Assembly: GCA_020722945.1 (NCBI GenBank)
Contig: DYJV01000024.1
Span: 17,668 to 32,783 of the forward strand
DNA length: 15,116 bases
Direction of reading: 5' to 3'
Origin: Candidatus Methylomirabilis sp.
Lineage (GTDB): Bacteria; DYJV01
Shown here: piece after piece, positions 7,202 through 13,457 of the stretch
Numbering within the stretch: the first letter of the stretch is position 1
Layout: every line of letters begins with the position of its first letter
Notes under the pieces: generated by a model
What the model saw: only the letters and a program-made list of their open reading frames with translations
The model's database searches: none
Told to the model about the DNA's origin: nothing
Translations under genes and position numbers: made by a program

Positions 7202-7916
7202 CAAATCCCTTTTTTTTGACTTTTAGACTGTATTCTTTTATAACATATTCAAGATGCTTTCGTATCATCTTTTCTGCTTTTTCAGGATTACTGTTTTTTA
7301 TGGCTTCAAATATTGATTTGTGTTGTTTTAATAAGTTTCTTTGCGAGAGATCTGATATAAAAAGAATTTCTCTGTAAAATTTGAGTGATGTGATGATAAT
7401 ATCGTGTATATTCTCGATAAGCTGAATATAGATTAGATTTTTAGTTGCTCCTGCAATAGCTGTGTGAAATTTAAAATCTGTTTCAAAGTTGAGTATATTA
7501 TTTTTAAAATCAGATTCCATCTTTGAAATTATCTCTTGAAGTTTCTCTATATCCTCCTCTGTTCTATTTAGAGCAGCATCTCTCGCACCGTAAGACTCGA
7601 GAAATACTCTGACTTTTGTAAGTTCTACTATTTTTTGGTGATCTTTGTTTATCATAATCTGAATTGGATTTTTTATAGAGTCTTCAGTGAAATTTTTTAT
7701 TATAGCTTTTTTGCCGGGGTATGTTTGGATGAAGTTTGAGGTTTCAAGTAGCTTCATTGCTTCTCTCACAGATGACCTACCAACATTAAACATCTCAGCA
7801 AGTTTTCTCTCTGAGGGGAGAGCCTCACCTGTTTTGAATTTCCCTTCAGTTATAAGATTGATAATCTGGGAAGCTATTTTGTCAGGTAAAGATTCTGTTT
7901 TTACAGGTGTAATCAT
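7188..7916 (-). CDS. GntR-family transcriptional regulator, FadR/FCD subfamily
   Basis: This 242-residue DNA-binding regulator has an N-terminal winged helix (about 8-75): PDKIASQIINLITEGKFKTG, then LPSERKLAEMFNVGRSSVREAM (33-54) with the recognition helix, and the wing around YPGKKAII. The C-terminal FCD all-helical ligand domain (about 95-230) carries likely metal ligands D147 and H151 (ETDFKFH), H199 (KQHKSIFEAI) and H221 (IRKHLEYV). This set is typical of FCD regulators that sense organic acids such as lactate, glycolate or citrate; the ligand here is unknown. The ATG at 7916 has GAGGG about 9 nt upstream. The gene is divergent from the acyl-CoA synthetase and TRAP genes, so it probably controls them and itself through the inverted repeat at 7968-8008. 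Confidence 0.92.
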   Translation of the reverse strand: MITPVKTESLPDKIASQIINLITEGKFKTGEALPSERKLAEMFNVGRSSVREAMKLLETSNFIQTYPGKKAIIKNFTEDSIKNPIQIMINKDHQKIVELTKVRVFLESYGARDAALNRTEEDIEKLQEIISKMESDFKNNILNFETDFKFHTAIAGATKNLIYIQLIENIHDIIITSLKFYREILFISDLSQRNLLKQHKSIFEAIKNSNPEKAEKMIRKHLEYVIKEYSLKVKKKGFGDTQ

Positions 7917-7962
7917 AGTTAGTTCCCTCTGATAAAATAAAATTCTTGACTTTTAAAAAATC

Positions 7963-8047
7963 GTTTGATAGTTGAATCTGGTCAGACCATATGACCAGAT
8001 TCAACTATAATAATTTTCTCTCATTGTCAATTTTTTTACTATCAAAC
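7963..8047. repeat. Second, overlapping 10-bp inverted repeat in the divergent promoter region
   Basis: GTTTGATAGT (7963-7972) is the exact reverse complement of ACTATCAAAC (8038-8047). Its left half shares ATAGT with the left arm of the 17-bp inverted repeat; its right half falls just before a TATAAT at 8049. It may be a second operator pair, a looping site, or coincidence helped by AT richness. Confidence 0.5.
7968..8008. promoter_or_regulatory. Likely operator: perfect 17-bp inverted repeat with FadR-type core
   Basis: The left arm is ATAGTTGAATCTGGTCA (7968-7984), the spacer GACCATA, and the right arm TGACCAGATTCAACTAT (7992-8008). The arms are perfectly complementary. Within it, 7979-7989 reads TGGTCAGACCA, matching the TGGTNNNACCA core known for FadR/PdhR-type GntR regulators. 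It lies in the intergenic region between the divergent GntR and acyl-CoA synthetase genes, about 52 bp upstream of the regulator's start codon, the expected place for an autoregulated operator. Assignment to this regulator is inference. Confidence 0.75.
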
Positions 8048-8054
8048 ATATAAT
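8024..8054 (+). promoter_or_regulatory. Candidate promoter for the acyl-CoA synthetase / TRAP genes
   Basis: TTGTCA (8024-8029) and TATAAT (8049-8054) are separated by 19 bp, longer than the ideal 17. Transcription would begin near 8061, leaving a leader of about 77 nt. The 17-bp inverted repeat lies just upstream of the -35 box. AAACATATAA occurs twice here (8044-8053, 8063-8072). Confidence 0.4.
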
Positions 8055-8137
8055 ATTTTATTAAACATATAAAATATATCTCTATTGTTAATAAGATTTA
8101 TTTCTGTTTTTTGTAAGAACAAGATAAAGGAGGGGAT

Positions 8138-9778
8138 ATGAAAGATTATAAATCTATTTACAATGGATTTAAATGGGATATTCCGCCATTTTTCAACATT
8201 GCTCATGAATGTTGCGATAAGCATGCAGCCATTACTCCGAACAAGGTTGCACTTATATATGAAGACCAGCAGGGCTCAGTTACCAATTTTACTTTCAGTC
8301 AAATATCAGAGCTTTCCAATAGATTTGCTAATGCACTGAAAAATTTTAATATGGTAAAAGGTGATAGGCTGGGTATTCTTTTATCTCAGCAGCCTGAAAC
8401 CCTTATCACTCACCTTGCAGGGTATAAGTCAGGTTTCATCAATGTCCCCCTTTTTGTTCTTTTTGGTCCTGAAGCTCTCAAATACCGTATCCAAAATAGT
8501 GGAATAAAAATATTAGTTCTCAATTATGATGATTTGGAGAAGGTTTTATCCATAAAAGATGAACTCCCTTGTTTAGAAAAGGTAATTGTGGTTGGTGGTG
8601 GCAAGGGTGATGATTTTATCAAACCTTATTCAGAAGTTATAAGTTCTGCTTCCACTCAATGGAGAACTATCAATACCTTATCTGAAGATCCTGCACTTAT
8701 TATTTACACATCAGGCACTACCGGTCCACCCAAAGGTGCTCTTCATTGCCAAAGGGTTTTACTTGGTCATCTTCCCGGTATAGATATGTCTCATAACTTT
8801 TTCCCCAAAGATGATGATAGATTTTGGACACCTGCTGATTGGGCATGGATAGGTGGACTTTACGATGTCCTATTCCCATCTCTTTATTTTGGTATCCCTG
8901 TTGTTGCTAAAAGGATGAAGAAATTTTTACCAGATGAAGCACTTCGTTTTATAGAGAAGCACTCAGTAAAAAATCTTTTTATGCCACCTACTGCACTAAA
9001 AATGCTCAGGAATATAAAAAATATAAAATCAAAATATAAAATCTCTCTTAGGACTATTGCAAGTGGTGGTGAATCACTTGGAGAGGAGACTCTTCTTTGG
9101 TGCAGAGAAGAGCTTGGATTAGATATAAATGAATTTTATGGACAGACAGAGGCAAACATCATTGTGAGCAACTGCTCAGAAATTTTCCCTGTTAAGCCAA
9201 GCTCTATGGGTAAAGCTGTGTTTGGGCATAATGTGAAAATTATTGACTCAAATGGGAATGAGCTTCCATTTGGAGTAGAGGGTGAGATAGCTGTTAAATC
9301 ACCTGATCCAGTGATGTTTTTAGGTTACTGGCAAAATAGTGATGCTACTGAGAAAAAGTTTATAAATGGATGGCTTAGGACAGGTGATATTGCAAAGCTT
9401 GATGAAGATGGATATTTTCTTTTCAGCGGCAGAGATGATGATATTATCTCAAGTGGAGGATATCGTATAGGTCCCTCTGAAATAGAAGATTGCCTGCTCA
9501 AACATCCTTCTGTCTCCCTTGCAGCAGCAATTGGTAAGCCTGACAAAGTAAGGGGGGAAATTGTAAAAGCATTTATTGTTCTCAAAGATGGATTTGAGCC
9601 ATTACCCCAACTTCAAGATGAAATCAAAAATTTTGTAAAAAATAATCTTGCTGCCCATGAATATCCGAGGGAGATAGAGTTTACGAGCACTCTTCCAATG
9701 ACTATTACAGGGAAGATAATCCGAAAAGAGTTAAGAAGAAAAGAGATAGAGAGAGTAAAGAGGAAGGGAGGTGAATAA
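8138..9778 (+). CDS. AMP-forming acyl-CoA synthetase (acetyl-/medium-chain type)
   Basis: A 546-residue adenylate-forming ligase: carboxylate + ATP + CoA gives acyl-CoA + AMP + PPi. The core motifs are YTSGTTGPPKGALH (190-203, phosphate loop), WTPADWAWIGGLYDVLFPSL (230-249), ASGGESLG (308-315), EFYGQTEAN (332-340), WLRTGDIAKLDEDGYF (412-427), SGRDDDIISSGGYRIGPSEIE (hinge) and PMTITGKIIRKELR with catalytic K526. P520-x4-G525-K526 matches the PX4GK pattern known for lysine-acetylation control in this family. It is shorter than classical Acs (about 650) and lacks its N-terminal extension, so a short- or medium-chain or aromatic acid is possible; the substrate is not assignable. A strong AAGGAGGGG precedes the ATG by about 2-8 nt. 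It is first in the plus-strand set, 50 nt before the TRAP binding protein, suggesting that it activates the imported acid. Confidence 0.9.
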   Translation: MKDYKSIYNGFKWDIPPFFNIAHECCDKHAAITPNKVALIYEDQQGSVTNFTFSQISELSNRFANALKNFNMVKGDRLGILLSQQPETLITHLAGYKSGFINVPLFVLFGPEALKYRIQNSGIKILVLNYDDLEKVLSIKDELPCLEKVIVVGGGKGDDFIKPYSEVISSASTQWRTINTLSEDPALIIYTSGTTGPPKGALHCQRVLLGHLPGIDMSHNFFPKDDDRFWTPADWAWIGGLYDVLFPSLYFGIPVVAKRMKKFLPDEALRFIEKHSVKNLFMPPTALKMLRNIKNIKSKYKISLRTIASGGESLGEETLLWCREELGLDINEFYGQTEANIIVSNCSEIFPVKPSSMGKAVFGHNVKIIDSNGNELPFGVEGEIAVKSPDPVMFLGYWQNSDATEKKFINGWLRTGDIAKLDEDGYFLFSGRDDDIISSGGYRIGPSEIEDCLLKHPSVSLAAAIGKPDKVRGEIVKAFIVLKDGFEPLPQLQDEIKNFVKNNLAAHEYPREIEFTSTLPMTITGKIIRKELRRKEIERVKRKGGE

Positions 9779-9828
9779 AAAGTTATTTTTTATTCTATTT
9801 TCACTAAAATTTAAAAGGAGGGTAAAAG

Positions 9829-10980
9829 ATGCGTAAAATTTTATTTTTAACTGTTATCTTTATATTTGTTTTTGTTATTTCAGGGATTGCGGCTGACAAG
9901 AAGCCGAGAGAGAAGTATGGTGTTGATGAAAGAAATGTTGAGTGGGCAAAGAAAAAATTTGAAACTTCAAATAAAGTAATAAACTGGAGAATGGGAGAAA
10001 CATGGACAAAGGGTATTATCTTCCACGATTTTGCACAACATTTTTGTGACAGTGTTAGAGCTGTGAGTGGTGGAAGGCTAAACATCAAATTATCTCAAGC
10101 TGGAGCTATTGTTCCACCTATGGAATTGTTTGATGCTGTTGGTAAAGGTGTTCTTGAGTGTGGACATGCTTGGTCAGGTTATTGGAAAGGTAAAAATGAA
10201 GCTATAGTATGTTTCGGATCTGTTCCTTATGGTCTTGATGCAGAAGGTTATAACCTCTGGTTATTTGCAAGGGGTGGGATGAAGATGTGGAATGATATCT
10301 ACAAACCTTTCGGATTAGTTGTATTCCCTGGTGGGCTTACAGGTCAGGAGATGGGACTTTTTTCAAACAAAAAAGCTGTAAAAATGGCTGACTTCAAAGG
10401 TATAAAAGTTAGAACTGTTGGTTGGTATATGGATATCCTTTCAAGATTGGGTGTATCAGTTACTCCGCTGCCAGGTGGAGAGATATATTTTGCTCTTGAA
10501 AGGGGTGTAATTGATGGAGCAGAGTTTGCTACACCTGCTGTAAATTTACCAATGGGTTTTGATGAAGTTACAAAGTATGTTATAGAGCCAGGAGTTCATC
10601 AGCCTGCAAGTCAATTTGAAATTTTCATAAATGAAAAAGCTTACAATTCATTACCTGAGGATCTTAAAGCAGTAGTTGATATATGTTCAAAAGAGACACA
10701 ATTATGGTCTTATGCTTGGAGTGAAAACCTAAATATCAAAGCAGTAGATGAAATGGCTAAAAAAGTTGAGTATGTAAAGATGGATAAAGAAACTATAATT
10801 GAATTTGCAAAAACATCTCACCAATACCTTGAGGAAGTTAAAGCAAAGTATCCTGATGTAAAGAAAGTGCTTGATTCACAAGAGCAGTATTTAAAAGAGT
10901 TTGCTAAATGGAGAGACATAAGGGGTGGTGTAGCTCCATGGCCTTATGAAGATTTTGTAAAAGGTAAATTGTATCAGTAG
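9829..10980 (+). CDS. TRAP transporter substrate-binding protein (DctP/TakP type)
   Basis: This 383-residue periplasmic binding protein has a signal peptide: MRK, hydrophobic residues 4-20, and a likely cut after about residue 21-22 (GIAA/DKK). The mature part follows the DctP fold: WRMGETWTKG (53-62), GGRLNIKLSQAGAIVPPMELFDAVGKG (81-107), FKGIKVRTVGWYMDILSRLGVSVTPLPGGEIYFALERGVIDGAEF (189-233). R195 in KVRT is the arginine that pairs with the substrate carboxylate in TRAP binding proteins. The AEFATPAVNLPMGF and YVIEPGVHQP region resembles the TakP branch, which binds 2-oxo or 2-hydroxy monocarboxylates; I infer a similar ligand. AAAGGAGGG precedes the ATG. The permease genes follow only after a hairpin and 407 bp, so the binding protein can be made in excess over the membrane parts. 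Confidence 0.92.
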   Translation: MRKILFLTVIFIFVFVISGIAADKKPREKYGVDERNVEWAKKKFETSNKVINWRMGETWTKGIIFHDFAQHFCDSVRAVSGGRLNIKLSQAGAIVPPMELFDAVGKGVLECGHAWSGYWKGKNEAIVCFGSVPYGLDAEGYNLWLFARGGMKMWNDIYKPFGLVVFPGGLTGQEMGLFSNKKAVKMADFKGIKVRTVGWYMDILSRLGVSVTPLPGGEIYFALERGVIDGAEFATPAVNLPMGFDEVTKYVIEPGVHQPASQFEIFINEKAYNSLPEDLKAVVDICSKETQLWSYAWSENLNIKAVDEMAKKVEYVKMDKETIIEFAKTSHQYLEEVKAKYPDVKKVLDSQEQYLKEFAKWRDIRGGVAPWPYEDFVKGKLYQ

Positions 10981-10996
10981 ATATTTTTATATTTCT

Positions 10997-11022
10997 AATA
11001 GTGGGGGGAGTCCCCCACTATT
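10997..11022 (+). terminator. GC-rich hairpin after the TRAP binding-protein gene
   Basis: The stem AATAGTGGGGG / CCCCCACTATT is a perfect 11-bp pairing with loop GAGT, starting 16 nt after the stop codon. It stands out as the strongest GC hairpin in AT-rich surroundings. The T-run after it is broken (TCAATATTTATATTT), so termination may be partial, or the hairpin may protect the 3' end of the upstream mRNA. Confidence 0.75.
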
Positions 11023-11387
11023 TCAATATTTATATTTCCAAAGTAGATTACTATTATTTATAAGCATTTATCAATAAATAATTTATGCTTTAGTTTATTT
11101 ATTAGATTACTTTGTTTTTTTGGTGGTGTGTGGGTCATGAGGAAAGCCTATAAGAGTCACTTTTATATTACTCTTATTTATCCACAAATGCTTAATACAT
11201 TTGTTCGTAACTTAAATTTATATTTAATATATTGTTCAAAAAGTAATCATCTTGGTTTTTTACTTTATCAGTTAAGAGAGTAGGGTATCAACTGCACAAC
11301 TTACTAACATATTTTTCTAACTTCTATATCTTGTCATAACTGATAAATTTATCTTTTATTCGATTTTAAAATTATTGGAGGCTTTAT
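11023..11387 (+). other. Long AT-rich gap between TRAP binding protein and permease genes
   Basis: 365 bp with no gene I accept. It holds CAAAGTA (11039-11045) facing TACTTTG (11108-11114), TAGATTACT twice (11044-11052, 11103-11111), and AAGCAT facing ATGCTT between them. Further right are an 8-bp inverted repeat ATAAGAGT/ACTCTTAT (11150-11157, 11170-11177), ACAAATG/CATTTGT with a 7-nt loop (11184-11204), and a long-range TTTATCAGTTA pair. A promoter for the permease genes is expected here, but I cannot point to a clear one. Confidence 0.6.
11264..11347 (+). repeat. 11-bp inverted repeat just upstream of dctQ
   Basis: TTTATCAGTTA (11264-11274) is perfectly complementary to TAACTGATAAA (11337-11347), with 62 nt between. 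The right arm ends 40 nt before the dctQ start. It could form a large stem in a leader RNA or serve as paired protein sites. Confidence 0.5.
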
Positions 11388-11900
11388 ATGAGAGAAGCAC
11401 TTATCAAGTTTATAAAATTCTCAGATAAAATTAATACATTTGTTGGTGTTTGGAGTGCACAAATTGTTATAATTATGATGTTGATAGTGGTCTATGAGGT
11501 TATGATGAGAAAAGTATTCAATTCTCCTACTATCTGGGCATTTGAGTTGAGCACTTTCTTTTATGGTGGAATGTTTATCCTTGGTGCTGGATACGCTCAT
11601 CTACATGATGCCCATGTTTCTATAGATGTTTTTGAGGAGAAATTCCCAGATAGAGTGAGGTGCTGGTTGAGAATTATAACTTTTTTTATATTTTTCATCC
11701 CATTTGTTGGAGCACTATTTTTCTCATCTGCTGAATATACATATAAATCTTGGGTTATGAATGAACATAGCTGGAGTCCTTGGAAACCACCGATCTATCT
11801 TTATAAGGCAGTGATGCCGATAGGCTTTCTTCTTCTTTTAATTGAAGGGGTTGCAAAATTGATAAAAGATATCCTTTATCTGAAAGGGGAAAAGATATGA
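11388..11900 (+). CDS. dctQ: TRAP transporter small permease (DctQ)
   Basis: This 170-residue inner-membrane protein has four hydrophobic segments (about 20-40, 53-71, 94-114, 138-156). The DctQ family pattern is clear: YEVMMRKVFNSPTIWAFELSTFFYGGMFILGAGYAH (36-71) followed by HDAHVSIDVFEEKFPDR (73-89), then SAEYTYKSW (114-122) and YKAVMPIGFLLLLIEG (139-154). It pairs with the large permease to form the sodium- or proton-driven carrier fed by the periplasmic binding protein. GGAGG lies six bases before the ATG. The stop overlaps the next start as ATGA, indicating translational coupling with dctM. Confidence 0.92.
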   Translation: MREALIKFIKFSDKINTFVGVWSAQIVIIMMLIVVYEVMMRKVFNSPTIWAFELSTFFYGGMFILGAGYAHLHDAHVSIDVFEEKFPDRVRCWLRIITFFIFFIPFVGALFFSSAEYTYKSWVMNEHSWSPWKPPIYLYKAVMPIGFLLLLIEGVAKLIKDILYLKGEKI

Positions 11901-13234
11901 CTCCAGAAGTAATTACAATATTAATGTTTATAACACTACTGATAATGATTTTTCTTGGTCATCCTCTTGCTTTTACACTCGGTTCTATTGCCACTATTTT
12001 TGGTCTGATTGGTTGGGGCTGGGATATAGGTATAGTTTCAAATTTATTTATCACCAAAACTTTTGGTATTATGACAGATTTTATACTTGTTGCAATTCCA
12101 CTATTTATTTTTATGGCACAGCTGCTTGATGCTTCAGGGATTGCAGAGAAGCTTTTTAAGACAATGTATGTTGTAATAGGTTGGGTTCCTGGTGGTTTAG
12201 CATTGGCTACAATTATAGTATGCACAATATTTGCTTCATCTACAGGGATTGTAGGAGCAGTGGAAGTTGCTATGGGTTTACTTGCAGGTCCTGCACTGAT
12301 AAAGCATGGATACTCCCCCAAACTTACAGCAGGTGCTATATGTGCAGGGGGGACTCTTGGAATACTCATACCGCCCAGCATAATGCTTATTGTCTATGCT
12401 GGGTTACAAGGTTTGTCAGTAGGGAAGCTGTTTGCTGCTGCTATGATGCCTGGATTGTTTCTCGCCGGAACATATGTAGTTTATATATTCATAAGAAGTC
12501 TAATCTCGCCTGAAATGGCACCACCTATTTCAAAAGAGGAGAGTATGAGATACTCTCTTGGTGAAAAGCTAAAGATGGCTATTGAGTCTGTTATTCCTCC
12601 ACTATTTCTCATCTTCCTTGTATTAGGTAGCATTATTGCAGGTATTGCTACACCTACTGAAGCTGCTGGAATGGGAGCTATGGGTTCGGTCATCCTTACT
12701 GCAGTCTATGGTAAATTGACATGGAAAATATTAAAAAATGCTGCTATCTCTACCCTAAGAACCACTGCTATGATAATGATACTCTTTATAGGAGGGAACT
12801 GTTTTAGTGCTGTATTTATGGGTTTGGGTGGTGGAGAGACACTCTCAGGGATGCTTCTTGGTATAGCTTCAAATAAATATATAATTCTTTCTCTTATGAT
12901 GATAATTATTGTAATTCTTGGAATGTTTATTGATTGGCTTGGGATACTTCTGATCTGTCTCCCTGTATTTGGTCCTGTTGCTGAACAGCTTGGTTTTGAC
13001 CCTCTTTGGTTTGCAACTCTTGTGTGTGTCAATCTTCAAATATCTTTTCTTACTCCACCTTTTGGGTATTCACTATTTTACCTTAAAGGGATAAATCTTG
13101 AAGGTATTACGATGATGGATATTTACAAAGGGGTTGTTCCATTTGTCTTTTTACAGATATTTACAGTTGTTGTTTGTATTGTGTGGCCTGACTTGATAAT
13201 GTATCTTCCTGATAAAATATTTGGAGGTAAGTAA
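11897..13234 (+). CDS. dctM: TRAP transporter large permease (DctM)
   Basis: A 445-residue polytopic inner-membrane carrier, the translocating subunit, with about 12-14 hydrophobic segments. Family marks are FLGHPLAFTLGS (19-30), FILVAIPLFIFMAQLLDASGIAEKLF (62-87), SSTGIVGAVEVAMG (114-127), GGTLGILIPPSIMLIVYA (151-168), GIATPTEAAGMGAMGS (249-264) and NLQISFLTPPFGYSLFYLKG (379-398). The two glycine/proline re-entrant signatures (LGILIPPS and FLTPPFG) are the repeated substrate/ion-binding elements of the DctM fold. Length is typical for the unfused form. It overlaps dctQ by 4 nt. The C-terminus (PDLIMYLPDKIFGGK) is intact. Direction is expected to be import, driven by an ion gradient. Confidence 0.95.
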   Translation: MTPEVITILMFITLLIMIFLGHPLAFTLGSIATIFGLIGWGWDIGIVSNLFITKTFGIMTDFILVAIPLFIFMAQLLDASGIAEKLFKTMYVVIGWVPGGLALATIIVCTIFASSTGIVGAVEVAMGLLAGPALIKHGYSPKLTAGAICAGGTLGILIPPSIMLIVYAGLQGLSVGKLFAAAMMPGLFLAGTYVVYIFIRSLISPEMAPPISKEESMRYSLGEKLKMAIESVIPPLFLIFLVLGSIIAGIATPTEAAGMGAMGSVILTAVYGKLTWKILKNAAISTLRTTAMIMILFIGGNCFSAVFMGLGGGETLSGMLLGIASNKYIILSLMMIIIVILGMFIDWLGILLICLPVFGPVAEQLGFDPLWFATLVCVNLQISFLTPPFGYSLFYLKGINLEGITMMDIYKGVVPFVFLQIFTVVVCIVWPDLIMYLPDKIFGGK

Positions 13235-13390
13235 TAAAATTTTAATGTTCAAGATTTAATTATAATTATATAACTTTACCAAACTTTGCTTCCTAATTTC
13301 TTTGAAATCAGATTGAGATAGTAAAATAATTTTTCAATCAGAAAAGTAGAAGCAGGAAAATTTTTTTAATTGCTGGAAGTTTAGAAATCT

Positions 13391-13426
13391 AACTTTCAAA
13401 GTTGTAACTCTATAATTTTAAAATTA
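13391..13426 (+). promoter_or_regulatory. Candidate promoter/operator before the FAD dehydrogenase
   Basis: AACTTTCAAAGTT (13391-13403) is a 13-nt palindrome; TATAAT follows at 13411-13416; TAATTTTAAAATTA (13413-13426) is a 14-nt AT palindrome. The layout would suit a repressor site between -35 and -10, but no good -35 is visible. The 222-bp gap makes an own promoter for the downstream gene plausible. Confidence 0.35.
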
Positions 13427-13457
13427 AAATTTAGAACAGCATGGGAGGGAGTGGATC

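Noticed and set aside
8042-8224. 60-codon minus-strand open frame across the acyl-CoA synthetase start
   Set aside because: It overlaps the strong ribosome site and start of the synthetase and has no family resemblance.
11137-11283. 48-codon open frame (MRKAYKSHFYITLIYPQM...) in the TRAP gap
   Set aside because: It has no ribosome binding site, AT-driven composition, no recognisable domain, and overlaps the inverted repeats.
11959-12381. 140-codon open frame on the minus strand
   Set aside because: It is a shadow of dctM, Pro/Ile/Ser-rich as expected from reversed membrane-protein codons.
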